Assembly: GCF_010820565.1 (NCBI RefSeq)
Contig: NZ_JAAIJQ010000013.1
Span: forward strand, 23,955-87,954
Reading direction: 5' to 3'
Length of the DNA stretch: 64,000 nt
DNA from: Thiorhodococcus minor
GTDB taxonomy: Bacteria > Pseudomonadota > Gammaproteobacteria > Chromatiales > Chromatiaceae
The notes beneath the pieces are model-generated. The model saw only the letters and a program-made list of their open reading frames with translations. It did not search any database and was not told the DNA's origin. Position 1 is the first letter of the stretch. The number at the start of each line of letters is the position of its first letter. Both the position numbers and the translations under genes were made by a program. Of the stretch, positions 21,709 to 33,758 are shown piece after piece.

Positions 21709-22467
21709 TTAGCTGGAGGCCGCTTCCACAACCTCTTCCGACTGGGCCTCTTCGCCGCCGTCACGACGCCCGACCATGGCCGCGGCCGTGTCGCGGCCAT
21801 CGAGGATGGCGTCGGCAGCACCAGTGATGTAGAGACGCACGGCGCGAATCGCATCATCGTTGCCCGGGATGACGTAATCGACCTTGCTCGGATCGTTGTT
21901 GGTATCGACCACACCCACGACCGGGATGCCGAGCTTATTCGCCTCGGTGACGGCGATCTTCTCGTGACCGACATCGATGACGAACATGGCGTCCGGCAGT
22001 CCGTCCATGTTCTTGATACCACCCATGCTTTGCTCGAGCTTGTCGCGCTCGCGCGACAGACCAAGGGCTTCCTTCTTGTTGAAGCGCTCGATGGTCCCGC
22101 TCTCGAACATCGCCTCGAGCTCCTTCAGGCGCTTGACGGAATGGCGGATCGTCTTGAAGTTGGTGAGCATGCCGCCCAGCCAGCGGTGGTTGACATAAGG
22201 CATACCGCAGCGGATCGCCTCCTCCTTGATGGCGTCGCGGGCGGCCCGCTTGGTGCCGACGAAGAGGATCTTGCCGCCGTTCGCGGCGAGCGTTCCCAGA
22301 TAGTTGACGGCCTCTTGATAGAGAGGCAGCGTCTTCTCGAGGTTGACGATATGGATCTTGTTGCGGTGCCCGAAAATGAAGGCACCCATCTTGGGGTTCC
22401 AGTAGCGGGTCTGGTGGCCGAAGTGGACTCCAGCCTCCAGCATCTGTCGCATCGTAACTTCGCTCAA
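21709..22467 (-). CDS. rpsB: 30S ribosomal protein S2, TTG start
   Basis: Small-subunit protein S2 of 252 residues. [20 protein letters not shown] and [13 protein letters not shown] are universal S2 segments. I set the start at TTG 22467 because it gives [10 protein letters not shown], aligning with the usual MATVSMRDML N-terminus, and an AAGGT ribosome site lies seven bases upstream. The only nearby ATG (22452) would remove five conserved residues. A weak TTG start may help tune expression. The acidic tail [16 protein letters not shown] is typical of gammaproteobacterial S2. Confidence 0.95.
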   Translation of the reverse strand: MSEVTMRQMLEAGVHFGHQTRYWNPKMGAFIFGHRNKIHIVNLEKTLPLYQEAVNYLGTLAANGGKILFVGTKRAARDAIKEEAIRCGMPYVNHRWLGGMLTNFKTIRHSVKRLKELEAMFESGTIERFNKKEALGLSRERDKLEQSMGGIKNMDGLPDAMFVIDVGHEKIAVTEANKLGIPVVGVVDTNNDPSKVDYVIPGNDDAIRAVRLYITGAADAILDGRDTAAAMVGRRDGGEEAQSEEVVEAASS

Positions 22468-22965
22468 CGTATTTACCTTTCGATAGTCTCGGGTTAGGCC
22501 TCCACATGCCCCACACGACAACCCGCGCGAGCGGGCACCCAGCCGTATGTGTCGACACGTGTGTGGACAAGGTGACGCGCCGCAGCGCCCATGCGGTCCC
22601 GGCAGCGACACCGAATCGACTCGATCGGTGGATCGAGCCGACAGCTGGAGCCAGCCGATCGGCGCCAGGGGCGCGAGGTCGGGCAGCCCGAGGACTCGGT
22701 GACGAGTGGAACCTATAGGAGCGGCCGGCATGCCGGCGGACGGCGCAAGTGCGATCGGCGTCTCCTGACAATCCGCCTAGGGACACAGGCCCACTTGGCG
22801 AAACCGGGAACGCCCACACATGCCTGATTTGGCAAGTGCGCAATCCGTTTGAGACGCTGTTTGCGGCCCGGCGCGGCGTTTTATACCATAGCGGGTCTTT
22901 CGCAAGCAATTGACTCGCATGGGTCGGGAATCGACACGACAGTCGTGGACGCCTCAACAAGCAAT
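22468..22965. other. 498-bp divergent intergenic region between rpsB and map
   Basis: Holds the promoters of the rpsB-tsf cluster and of map. The part next to rpsB (about 22468-22870) would be a long rpsB leader if the promoter at 22880-22909 is correct. rpsB leaders are known targets of S2 autoregulation in enterobacteria; whether this leader folds similarly cannot be judged by eye. Open frames that extend rpsB upstream here lack similarity to S2. Confidence 0.55.
22880..22909 (-). promoter_or_regulatory. Putative sigma-70 promoter for rpsB-tsf
   Basis: On the minus strand TTGCTT (22904-22909) and TATAAA (22880-22885) are spaced by 18 bp, a good match to sigma-70 boxes. Transcription would start near 22873, about 400 nt before the S2 start codon. 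Inferred from sequence only. Confidence 0.5.
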
Positions 22966-23748
22966 ATGAGTGTGCAGATCAAAACCCCTGAGGCGATCGA
23001 GAAGATGCGCGTCGCCGGTCGGCTCGCAGCCGATGTTCTCGACATGCTCGAGCCTCACGTGCGGCCCGGCGTCACTACCGAAGAGCTGGACCAGATCTGC
23101 CACCGACATATCACCGAGGTGCAGGGCGCCATTCCAGCCCCCCTCGATTACCGCGGATTTCCGAGATCCATTTGCACCTCGGTCAACCACCAGGTCTGCC
23201 ACGGCATCCCCAGCAGCCGGCGCCTGAAAAAGGGCGACATCGTCAATGTGGATATCACCGTCATCAAGGACGGCTATCACGGAGACACGAGCAAGATGTT
23301 CTTCGTCGGCGAGCCCTCCGTGCTGGCGCGCCGCCTGGTCACGGTCACCCAGCAGGCGATGATGATGGGAATCGGCGCCGTGCGCCCGGGCGCCACGCTC
23401 GGGGATATCGGACACGCCGTACAGACCTTCGTCGAGTCGCATGGCTACTCGGTCGTGCGCGAATATTGCGGGCACGGGATCGGCCGCGACTTCCACGAAG
23501 ACCCTCAGATCCTGCACTACGGCAAGCCCGGAGAGGGACTCAGGCTGGAGCCTGGAATGTGCTTCACCGTGGAGCCCATGGTCAACGCCGGCAAGCGCTT
23601 CATCAAGGTGCTGCCGGACGGCTGGACGGTCGTCACCAAAGACCGCACCCTGTCCGCCCAGTGGGAGCACACGATCCTGGTCACGCCCGAGGGCTATGAG
23701 ATCTTGACCCTGCGCACCGAGGAGCGGGGCGAGCCCGCGCCCGCCTGA
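22966..23748 (+). CDS. map: Type I methionine aminopeptidase
   Basis: Removes N-terminal Met from nascent proteins. The metal ligands are visible: D in VDITVIKDGYHGDTS (two Asp), His in YCGHGIGRDFHE, Glu in TVEPMV and Glu in WEHTI. ATG 22966 gives MSVQIKTPEAIEKM and 260 residues, the usual start; the frame extends upstream to 22849 without similarity. map divergent from rpsB is a conserved arrangement. Confidence 0.96.
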   Translation: MSVQIKTPEAIEKMRVAGRLAADVLDMLEPHVRPGVTTEELDQICHRHITEVQGAIPAPLDYRGFPRSICTSVNHQVCHGIPSSRRLKKGDIVNVDITVIKDGYHGDTSKMFFVGEPSVLARRLVTVTQQAMMMGIGAVRPGATLGDIGHAVQTFVESHGYSVVREYCGHGIGRDFHEDPQILHYGKPGEGLRLEPGMCFTVEPMVNAGKRFIKVLPDGWTVVTKDRTLSAQWEHTILVTPEGYEILTLRTEERGEPAPA

Positions 23749-23767
23749 GCACCGAGCGGCTCAGCAC

Positions 23768-26425
23768 GTGGACGTCGCGCAAGATCAGCCCTCGGGAGCT
23801 ACCCCGCCGCCGCCCCAGGCCGCCGCGTCGCTCATTCCGGCCTTCAAGGACAGGCTGCGCAAGGGCAAGGAGCTGCTCTACAGTCAATTCGACCAGGGCA
23901 CGCCGATCACCAATCTGGTGCGGCAGCGCAGCCAGCTCATCGACGAGGTCCTGAGAGATGCCTGGGCCGCGCATTTCGGCACCTCGGATCAGGCCGGCCT
24001 CGTCGCCGTCGGCGGCTACGGACGTCAGGAGCTGCAGCCGGCCTCCGACATCGACATTCTCATCCTCATCGAGCCAAAGGCCGAGGGCGAGCTGATCGAG
24101 CCGCTCGAGCGCCTCATCATCTTCCTCTGGGACATCGGCCTCGAAGTCGGCCATAGCGTTCGCAGCGTGAGCGACTGCGTGCGCGAGGCATCCGACGACG
24201 TGACCGTGATGACCAACCTCATGGAGGCTCGCCTGCTGTGCGGAGACGCCGGCCTCCTCGAGCGGATGCGCGAGGCGACGGGCCCGGATCGCATCTGGGA
24301 CAGCGAGGCCTTCTTCGCGGCCAAGACCCGCGAGCAGCGCGCGCGCTGGCAGAAGTACGGCGATACGGCCTACAACCTCGAGCCCAACATCAAGGAGAAC
24401 CCTGGCGGCCTGCGGGACATCCAGATGATCGGCTGGGTCGCCAAGCGCCACTTCGCCGCCGAGACCCTGCACGAGCTCGTCGATCAGGGCTTCCTGACCG
24501 AGGCCGAGCATGAAACCTTGGTAGACGGCGAGACGCTGCTTTGGCGCATCCGCTTCGCCCTGCATCGCCTCGCCGGACGTCGCGAGGACCGCCTGCTGTT
24601 CGACTATCAGCGCAGCTTGGCGAAGGCATTCGGCTTCGCCGACGGCGAGAACAATCTCGCCGTCGAGCAGTTCATGCAGCAGTACTACCGCACGGTCCAG
24701 GAGCTCAACCGTCTCAACGAGATGCTCCTGCAGCTGTTTCGCGAAGCCATTCTGCTCCACGATGAGATCGGCCCGCCCATCCCCATCAACAAGCGCTTCC
24801 AGTCCCGCAGCGGCTACCTCGAGGTCACCTCGCCCAACGTCTTTCGCCGCTATCCCATCGCGCTGCTGGAGGTCTTCCATATCCTCCAGACCCACCAGGA
24901 GATCGAGGGCGTCCGCGCCAGCACCATCCGCATGATCCGGGAGAACCGTCATCGCATCGACGACGGCTTCCGCGCGGATCTGAGGGCACGCAGCCTCTTC
25001 ATGGAGATCCTGCGCGAGCCGATCGGCATCACCCACGCCTTCCGCCGCATGAACCGCTATGGCGTGCTCGCGGCCTACATCCCCGCCTTCGCCAACATCG
25101 TCGGGCGGATGCAATACGACCTGCTGCACGTCTACACGGTGGACGAGCACACCCTGATGCTGGTGCGCAACCTGCGCCGCTTCACCATCCCCAAGCACGA
25201 CGAGGAGTTTCCACTCTGCAGCGCGGTCGGCCGGCGCATCCCCAAGCTGGAGCTGCTCTACCTCGCGGGACTCTTCCACGACATCGCCAAGGGACGCGGC
25301 GGCGACCATTCCACTCTCGGCATGCGGGACGCCTGGGAGTTCTGCCGGCTGCACGGGCTGAGCGAGTTCGACAGCCGCCTGGTCGCCTGGCTGGTCGAGC
25401 AGCATCTCGTCATGTCGATGACGGCCCAGCGCAAGGACATCAGCGACCCGGAGGTCGTCCAAGCCTTCGCCGAGCGCATCGGCGACCCGACCCGGCTCGA
25501 CTATCTCTATTTGCTGACTGTGGCGGACGCGCGCGCGACCAACCCCGAGCGCTGGAACAGCTGGCTGGACGCGCTGCTGCGGGAGCTCTACTACAGCACT
25601 CGGCGCACGCTCCTGCGCGGGCTGGACAATCCCCAGGCCCAAGACGAGCTCATCACCCAGAAGCAGACGGAGAGCACGCGCCTGGTCGCGCGCTATGGTG
25701 TCGACCCCGAGGCCTGCAAGCGGCTCTGGCGCAAGTTCAGCCTGGATTTCTTCCTCCACAATTCGCCGGACGAGATCGCCTGGCAGACCCGCCAAATCTT
25801 GGAGGCACACCCAAGCCAGTGCCCCTTGGTCGTGATTCGCCCGCAGACCGCACGCGGCGGCACAGAGGTCTTCATCTACTCACGCGATCGCGCCAACCTT
25901 TTCGCCAGCACCACAGCGACGCTGGACCAGATGGGCCTGGACATCATGGATGCGCGCGTCATGACGACGGACGACGCCATGGCGGTCAACAGCTACCAGG
26001 TGCTCGGGCCTGACGGCTCGCCCATCGACGACCCACTGCAGATGCAGGAGATTCGCGCGACCCTGGAGGACAACATCGCCGAGCCGACACCCACCGCCAT
26101 CAAGGTCGCGCGCTCGGTGCCACGCCGCCACCGCTATTTCCCCATCGAGACCCGCGTCAGCTTCTCGGCCGACCAACCGAACCAGCGCACCATCATGCGG
26201 TTGACGACACTCGACCGCCCAGGGCTGCTCGCCGAGGTCGGGGCCGTGTTCCAAGATTGCGGCATCCGGCTCCAAAACGCGAAGATCGCCACCGTTGGGG
26301 CGGAGGTCGATGACGTCTTTTTCATCACGACCGAGGATTCGGCGCCCATCACCTGCGAGAAGGCCCTGGCGTGCCTGAGGGTAAAGATCCATGAGCGACT
26401 CGAGCAGCAGACGACTCAGGGCTGA
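23768..26425 (+). CDS. glnD: Bifunctional [protein-PII] uridylyltransferase / uridylyl-removing enzyme
   Basis: Primary nitrogen sensor; uridylylates PII when glutamine is low and removes UMP when it is high. In order: nucleotidyltransferase domain (VGGYGRQELQPASDIDIL near residue 80), a helical PII-UTase linker, an HD hydrolase domain (LAGLFHDIAKGRGGDHS near residue 500), and two C-terminal ACT domains that bind glutamine (FIYSRDRANLFASTTATL and LTTLDRPGLLAEVGAVF). All 885 residues are intact. Start is GTG 23768, 19 bp after map. Confidence 0.96.
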   Translation: MDVAQDQPSGATPPPPQAAASLIPAFKDRLRKGKELLYSQFDQGTPITNLVRQRSQLIDEVLRDAWAAHFGTSDQAGLVAVGGYGRQELQPASDIDILILIEPKAEGELIEPLERLIIFLWDIGLEVGHSVRSVSDCVREASDDVTVMTNLMEARLLCGDAGLLERMREATGPDRIWDSEAFFAAKTREQRARWQKYGDTAYNLEPNIKENPGGLRDIQMIGWVAKRHFAAETLHELVDQGFLTEAEHETLVDGETLLWRIRFALHRLAGRREDRLLFDYQRSLAKAFGFADGENNLAVEQFMQQYYRTVQELNRLNEMLLQLFREAILLHDEIGPPIPINKRFQSRSGYLEVTSPNVFRRYPIALLEVFHILQTHQEIEGVRASTIRMIRENRHRIDDGFRADLRARSLFMEILREPIGITHAFRRMNRYGVLAAYIPAFANIVGRMQYDLLHVYTVDEHTLMLVRNLRRFTIPKHDEEFPLCSAVGRRIPKLELLYLAGLFHDIAKGRGGDHSTLGMRDAWEFCRLHGLSEFDSRLVAWLVEQHLVMSMTAQRKDISDPEVVQAFAERIGDPTRLDYLYLLTVADARATNPERWNSWLDALLRELYYSTRRTLLRGLDNPQAQDELITQKQTESTRLVARYGVDPEACKRLWRKFSLDFFLHNSPDEIAWQTRQILEAHPSQCPLVVIRPQTARGGTEVFIYSRDRANLFASTTATLDQMGLDIMDARVMTTDDAMAVNSYQVLGPDGSPIDDPLQMQEIRATLEDNIAEPTPTAIKVARSVPRRHRYFPIETRVSFSADQPNQRTIMRLTTLDRPGLLAEVGAVFQDCGIRLQNAKIATVGAEVDDVFFITTEDSAPITCEKALACLRVKIHERLEQQTTQG

Positions 26426-26945
26426 GCGATTCTGCCCTGCAGCCGAAGCAGCGCGCCCGCCTCGGCGAGGACCGGCGGCCTGGCCATTGGCGCTCGCACT
26501 GGCGCTTGGCCAGGTGTCGGCGAGCCTTGCGGATGCCGGCCAAGCATGGCCGTCGGACACTCCAAGCACCGACCCGCAAGGGATGTGGCGGGACATGGCC
26601 GAGACGCCCCCGGCCTCGCCCTGGCTCGAGGAAGTGCGGGCACAGCGTCGCGCCTGGGAAGCGAGGCGCAAGGCTGCCCGCGACGAGTTTGAAGCGCGGC
26701 GGCGCACCAACAATCCGCGCGCATCGGCACGCCAAGAGGCCTGGCAAGAGGATTTGCGCCAGCGTCGCGCCCAGCGTCAAGAGCGCATCGATCAGGAGCG
26801 GGAGCTGTTTCGCAGCCTCGGCCCCACACCGCCAGCAGCGCCCGCGCCGGGCGAGCAGGGTGGCGAGGGCAGCTACCCTGCCCCAGGAGACCCGATGCTC
26901 AAGCCGCCGGGCTGGGACAATCTCTGGTACTTCCGCAGCTTCTAG
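26391..26945 (+). CDS. Hypothetical exported, Arg/Glu-rich protein overlapping glnD
   Basis: I do not recognise this 184-residue protein. It overlaps the last 35 bases of glnD in another frame. An arginine-rich N-terminus leads into a hydrophobic stretch (WPLALALALGQVSASLADA), which looks like a signal peptide or anchor. It is followed by a charged, probably helical region rich in Arg, Glu and Ala (EVRAQRRAWEARRKAARDEF and similar) and a Pro-rich tail ending in WDNLWYFRSF. The overlap suggests translation coupled to glnD. Low-complexity composition makes homology calls unsafe. Confidence 0.55.
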   Translation: MSDSSSRRLRAERFCPAAEAARPPRRGPAAWPLALALALGQVSASLADAGQAWPSDTPSTDPQGMWRDMAETPPASPWLEEVRAQRRAWEARRKAARDEFEARRRTNNPRASARQEAWQEDLRQRRAQRQERIDQERELFRSLGPTPPAAPAPGEQGGEGSYPAPGDPMLKPPGWDNLWYFRSF

Positions 26946-27031
26946 CAACCTGGCATCCGGCGACCTCGCTCGCGGCCGCCGCTGAAGCAACACGGATGTG
27001 ACGCGCGCGCCGAAGGGCACCGAGACTCGGG

Positions 27032-27406
27032 CTAGACGGCCTCGATCAGCTCCAGGCCATTGCCGTCCGGATCACGGCAGAAGACCGCCCGGCGACCGGA
27101 GCGGCTGCGGGTGAAGGGAAGCCCCGCGGTTTCGAGACGCCCAATGAGATCGTCGATCGAGCTGACGACCATCGCGAGATGACGGTCCCGCCCCCCATGG
27201 AGCGGGCGGCCGTCGACAGGGTCCGGATTCGGCAGCTCCAGCAGATGGATCTGTCGGTCGCCCACCGACAGCCAGGCGCCTGGAAACGACAGCTCGGGCC
27301 TGTCGTCACGGACCTGCAGCCCGAGGATGCCGACGTAAAACCGCAGCGCCTCGGCTGTATCGGCAACGATCAAGCTGACGTGATGGATGTCCTGAACGAG
27401 CGCCAT
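27032..27406 (-). CDS. VOC-family (glyoxalase/dioxygenase fold) protein
   Basis: Small single-domain member of the vicinal oxygen chelate superfamily with 124 residues. VQDIHHVSLIVADTAEALRFYVGILG begins the first beta-alpha-beta-beta-beta module with a metal-ligand His, HLAMVVSSIDDLIGRL begins the second, and FCRDPDGNGLELIE holds the final Glu ligand. ATG 27406 follows GGGAGG; the frame upstream to 27529 is not supported. The reaction cannot be specified. It is divergent from dapC. Confidence 0.85.
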   Translation of the reverse strand: MALVQDIHHVSLIVADTAEALRFYVGILGLQVRDDRPELSFPGAWLSVGDRQIHLLELPNPDPVDGRPLHGGRDRHLAMVVSSIDDLIGRLETAGLPFTRSRSGRRAVFCRDPDGNGLELIEAV

Positions 27407-27532
27407 CGAGTCCTCCCGGCGAGCCCTCGGGTCGACGTGGAGCGGGCCTGCCCCTTGCCCTATACTAGACGACTTTGCTCGGAAGGCGCACACCGAGCGA
27501 GCAACACTCTTCTCTGACAGGCCTGCCACGCA

Positions 27533-28744
27533 ATGAATCCAGATCTGGGCCTCCTACAGCCCTACCCGTTCGAAAAGCTCCAAGCACTCAAGCGCAACAT
27601 CGATCCGCCGAGCCATCTCGATCATCTCGCCCTCTACATCGGCGAGCCCAAGCACCCAACGCCCAGCATGATCTCGGATGCCGTGATCACGCACCTGCAC
27701 CAGCTGGCGGTCTATCCGACGACGCGAGGCCTACAGGAGCTGCGCGAGACCATCGCCGCCTGGCTCAGCCGTCGCTTTCACCTCGCCGCCGAGGGGGCCG
27801 GCCTGCCCGGCATCGACCCAGAGTGCCAGATCCTGCCGGTGAACGGCACCCGGGAGGCACTCTTCTCCTTCGCTCAAGCCGTCGTCGACCGCAGTCGACG
27901 CCCGCTCGTCCTGATGCCGAACCCCTGCTATCAGATCTACGAAGGGGCCGCCCTCCTCGCAGGCGCCGAGCCTAGATACCTCGGCTGCTACAAGGAGAAC
28001 GCATTCATCCCGGACTTCGAGGCCGTGGACGCCGCAACCTGGGACCGCTGCCAGCTGCTCTATGTCTGCTCGCCCGGCAACCCGACGGGGGCCGTCTTCA
28101 GCGAAGAGACCTTCGCCCGGCTCATCGAGCTGGCGCACCGACACGACTTCGTCATCGCCTCGGACGAATGCTACTCGGAGATCTATCCCGACGAGTTGCA
28201 GCCGCCGGTTGGACTGCTCCAGGCAGCGCGCGCGGCCGGCAATGAGGATTTCAGCCGCTGCATGGTCTTCCACAGCCTCTCCAAGCGCTCCAACGCGCCC
28301 GGCTTGCGCTCGGGATTCGTCGCCGGCGACGCGCGCCTGATCGAGGGCTTCTTGACCTACCGGACCTATCACGGCTGCGCCATGTCACTCGCCGTGCAGC
28401 GCGGCAGCATGGCCGCCTGGCAGGACGAAGCCCATGTGCGCAAGAACCGTCAGCTCTACCGCGAGAAACAGGCGGCCGTGGAAGCCATCCTCGGCGATGT
28501 CATGGACCTCGGCCCGCGCGGCGCCGGCTTCTATCTCTGGCCGGAAACGCCGATCCCCGACGCGGAATTCGCGCAGCGCCTCTTCGCCGAGGAGAATCTG
28601 ACCGTGCTGCCCGGGAGCTTCCTCGCACGCGAGATCGACGGTATCGGCCCAGGCGCGCAACGGGTCCGTATCGCGCTCGTTCCACCACTGGACGAATGCG
28701 TCGATGCCGCCCAGCGGATTCGCCGCGTCATCGAGCGGCTGTAG
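27533..28744 (+). CDS. dapC: Succinyldiaminopimelate transaminase
   Basis: PLP-dependent class I/II aminotransferase of the succinylase branch of lysine and meso-DAP synthesis, converting N-succinyl-2-amino-6-ketopimelate to N-succinyl-DAP. The LALYIGEPKHPTP start, CSPGNPTGAVF, SDECYSEIYPDE and the PLP-lysine segment SLSKRSNAPGLRSGF are typical. 403 residues. The DapC call rather than a generic aminotransferase rests on the dapD and dapE neighbours and on overall resemblance. Confidence 0.9.
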   Translation: MNPDLGLLQPYPFEKLQALKRNIDPPSHLDHLALYIGEPKHPTPSMISDAVITHLHQLAVYPTTRGLQELRETIAAWLSRRFHLAAEGAGLPGIDPECQILPVNGTREALFSFAQAVVDRSRRPLVLMPNPCYQIYEGAALLAGAEPRYLGCYKENAFIPDFEAVDAATWDRCQLLYVCSPGNPTGAVFSEETFARLIELAHRHDFVIASDECYSEIYPDELQPPVGLLQAARAAGNEDFSRCMVFHSLSKRSNAPGLRSGFVAGDARLIEGFLTYRTYHGCAMSLAVQRGSMAAWQDEAHVRKNRQLYREKQAAVEAILGDVMDLGPRGAGFYLWPETPIPDAEFAQRLFAEENLTVLPGSFLAREIDGIGPGAQRVRIALVPPLDECVDAAQRIRRVIERL

Positions 28745-28879
28745 CCATGCCGCAGCCCGCCCCAAGACCTCCAGCCCGCAGGCGCCCCGAAGCCGCCCAC
28801 GGGCGCTGAGCCCGGCCGCTTCCGGGGCGCCCGCCAGACCGATTCGCCAGCACGCAACACATCACAGGTAGACCAAGCC

Positions 28880-31247
<2,368 letters not shown>

Positions 31248-31260
31248 AGCGGCCGCCCGC

Positions 31261-31530
31261 TTAGGCCTGATTCTGAGCCGTATCCGGCAGCACGATGTTC
31301 AGCTCCAGAACCTCATGCGAGTCTTCCTGCTCGTAGTTGACGGACACGGCGCTCAGATCGACGTCCACATACTTGCGGATGACGGCGAGGATCTCCTGCT
31401 GGAGCTGCGGCAGATAGGAGGGCTGATCGCGGGCCGCACGGTCGTGCGCGACAAGGATCTGAAGACGCTCCTTGGCCAAGTTGGCGGAGCCCTTCGAGCG
31501 CGAGGAGATAAAATAATCGAGCAGACCCAT
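31261..31530 (-). CDS. minE: Cell division topological specificity factor MinE
   Basis: 89-residue partner that drives MinD ATPase cycling and pole-to-pole oscillation. The N-terminal LLDYFISSRSKGSANLAKERL is the MinD-binding/membrane segment, and the rest is the topological domain (VIRKYVDVDLSAVSVNYEQE). It is the last gene of minCDE, six bases after minD, and its 3' end converges on dapE. Confidence 0.97.
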   Translation of the reverse strand: MGLLDYFISSRSKGSANLAKERLQILVAHDRAARDQPSYLPQLQQEILAVIRKYVDVDLSAVSVNYEQEDSHEVLELNIVLPDTAQNQA

Positions 31531-31536
31531 TGATCG

Positions 31537-32352
31537 TCACCCCTTGAACAAGCGGCTCAGAAAGCCTTTCTTTTCAGGGTTGAGGAAACGGTGCGGCACA
31601 TCCTCACCCAGATAGCGCGACACCATGTCATTGTAGGCCTGCCCAGCGTCGCTCTCGCGATCGAGGATAACGGGCACACCAGCGTTGGAGGCATTGAGAA
31701 CCGCCTTCGACTCGGGCACCACGCCCAAGAGCTTCAGCGAGAGGATCTCCTGCACGTCGTCGACGCTCAACATCTCGCCATTGGCCACGCGCTCCGGATC
31801 GTAGCGCGTCAGGAGCAGGTATTCGCTGATCGGCTCCTCGCCATTCTCGGCGCGACGCGAGCGACTGGAAAGGATCCCGAGCATGCGATCCGAGTCCCGC
31901 ACCGAAGAGACCTCCGGGTTCGTCACCACGACGGCGTCGTCGGCAAAGTACATGGCCATGTTCGCGCCATGCTCGATGCCTGCCGGCGAATCGCAAACGA
32001 TGAAGTCATAGCCTTCCGAGAGCTCGGTCAGAACCCGGTCGACACCCTCTTTGGTCAGGGCGTCCTTGTCTCGCGTCTGCGAGGCAGGCAGCACGTAGAG
32101 ATGATCGCAACGCTTGTCGCGGATCAGCGCCTGATTGAGATTGGCCTCGCCATTGATGACATTGATGAAATCATAGACGACGCGCCGCTCGCAGCCCATG
32201 ATGAGATCCAGATTGCGCAAACCCACGTCGAAGTCGATGACCACCGTGCGCTTGCCTTGCTGAGCCAGCCCCATCGCGAGGGCCGCGGACGTCGTCGTCT
32301 TGCCGACGCCACCCTTGCCCGAGGTAATCACGATAATTCTCGCCAAAGTCAC
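31537..32352 (-). CDS. minD: Septum site-determining ATPase MinD
   Basis: Membrane-associated ParA/MinD ATPase that recruits MinC. The deviant Walker A SGKGGVGKTTTSAA is at residues 10-23. The C-terminal amphipathic membrane-targeting helix (KKGFLSRLFKG) is intact, and the protein has 271 residues. Confidence 0.97.
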   Translation of the reverse strand: MTLARIIVITSGKGGVGKTTTSAALAMGLAQQGKRTVVIDFDVGLRNLDLIMGCERRVVYDFINVINGEANLNQALIRDKRCDHLYVLPASQTRDKDALTKEGVDRVLTELSEGYDFIVCDSPAGIEHGANMAMYFADDAVVVTNPEVSSVRDSDRMLGILSSRSRRAENGEEPISEYLLLTRYDPERVANGEMLSVDDVQEILSLKLLGVVPESKAVLNASNAGVPVILDRESDAGQAYNDMVSRYLGEDVPHRFLNPEKKGFLSRLFKG

Positions 32353-32398
32353 ACCCTCCTTAAAAGGGATCTATTCCGTTTCCCGGCTCTGCAGACCG

Positions 32399-33187
32399 TC
32401 ATAGTTTTTCGATGCGGAGCACCTTCTGATCCAGGAAGATCTGGACAGGGACCCCACGCATTTCGGATGGGATGTTCTCGCTGACGCGATAATGCCCAGC
32501 GATCGAGACGAGCTCTGCCTGAAGGTCTTGGCAGAAGATGCGCGCCTCCAAGTTGCCGCTCATGCCGGCTAGGGCGCGCCCGCGCAATGGACCATAGACA
32601 TGGATGTTGCCGTCGGCCATGAGCTCGGCGCCCGAGCTGACGGCAGCCGTGATGGAGAGATCCCCGCCCGCCGCATAGACGCGCTGCCCGGAGCGCACTG
32701 GCCGCGTGACGAGCAAGAAACCTTGATTGGCACGCTGCGCCTGGCCCTGCGAGGCCCGTGGCTGGGGCGCCTGCTCGGAGGGCGCGCTGTCCTCGGGCTC
32801 GGCGCCCTCGGCCTCCTTGGTCTTGTCGCGCTTGACATAGGAGTCGCGCAGCACAGCAAGCTCCAAGGCCTCCGCCGCGGCATGCTGCTCCTTGCTACCA
32901 CCACGCACGCCGAAGGGAATCATGCCATAGCCGCGCAGCAAGCCGACCAGCAGCGGCAGGTCGGCCCCGCCAGCACCGGACCCGGCGAGCCCGCTGAGGT
33001 CGATGACCACGGGCGTGTTGCGAAAGAAGTGCGGGGCCTTCTCGACCTTCTTCCCCAGACGCGCCGCGACAGCCTCGACGTTGTTGTCCATGAGGCGAAT
33101 GATCGGCAGCGTAAAGCTCGCTGCCTTCAGCTCGAAGGATCTGGATCCATCCGCATCGTTGTTTTGAGAGCTCGAATTCACTGCCAT
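32399..33187 (-). CDS. minC: Septum site-determining protein MinC
   Basis: Inhibitor of FtsZ polymerisation away from midcell. It has an N-terminal FtsZ-interacting domain (residues about 15-115), a Pro/Gln/Ala linker that is longer than in E. coli (AEGAEPEDSAPSEQAPQPRA region), and the C-terminal beta-helix MinD-binding domain (VYAAGGDLSITAAVSSGAE, GNIHVYGPLRGRALAG). 262 residues. The upstream region to 33413 holds a GC-rich inverted-repeat stretch and presumably the min promoter. Confidence 0.95.
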   Translation of the reverse strand: MAVNSSSQNNDADGSRSFELKAASFTLPIIRLMDNNVEAVAARLGKKVEKAPHFFRNTPVVIDLSGLAGSGAGGADLPLLVGLLRGYGMIPFGVRGGSKEQHAAAEALELAVLRDSYVKRDKTKEAEGAEPEDSAPSEQAPQPRASQGQAQRANQGFLLVTRPVRSGQRVYAAGGDLSITAAVSSGAELMADGNIHVYGPLRGRALAGMSGNLEARIFCQDLQAELVSIAGHYRVSENIPSEMRGVPVQIFLDQKVLRIEKL

Positions 33188-33413
33188 GTTCGGTTTGACT
33201 CGGGCGCCATTGCCCCTTCATCTCCTGTTGTCATCGTTCCGCTCCTGCATGCCGAGATGCGGCCTCGAGCGGTCGCGCAATCCTAACCCGTGAGGACGCC
33301 ACGTAATAGTGCCGACGCGCCGCGCGGGCGCCGCGCGCGCTCAGTAGAGACGAGGCCGGCCTCTTCGGCTCGCCTAGCCCGGGCTCGAGCGACGGCCCCA
33401 CGAGCACTTCAGC

Positions 33414-33758
33414 TCATCCCGGAGGCCATTGCAGCGGCCGGCCGCCAAGCACGTGAAGATGGAGATGGAACACCGTCTGACCCGCACCCGCATTGCAGTT
33501 GATGACGGTTCGATAGCCACCTTCGGCAATGCCCTCGGCCTCCGCGACCTTGGCGGCCGCCAGCAGGAGCTTGCCGAGCAGCTCGGCATCGGCGGGCGTC
33601 GCATCGTTGAGTGTCGGGATGGGCTTGCGCGGAATGACCAGGACATGCGTCGGCGCCTGAGGACTGATGTCCCTGAAGGCGACGACATCGTCGTCTTGGT
33701 AGACGATGTCCGCGGACATCTCGCCGGACGCGATCTTCCCGAAAATCGTATCTGACAT
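33414..33758 (-). CDS. hinT: HIT-family purine nucleoside phosphoramidase (HinT-like)
   Basis: Histidine-triad hydrolase of 114 residues that cleaves nucleoside phosphoramidates. The triad HLHLHVLGG is near the C-terminus. ATG 33758 follows GGGGGAGC and gives MSDTIFGKIASGEMSADIVY; the frame upstream to 33800 is not needed. Confidence 0.93.
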   Translation of the reverse strand: MSDTIFGKIASGEMSADIVYQDDDVVAFRDISPQAPTHVLVIPRKPIPTLNDATPADAELLGKLLLAAAKVAEAEGIAEGGYRTVINCNAGAGQTVFHLHLHVLGGRPLQWPPG

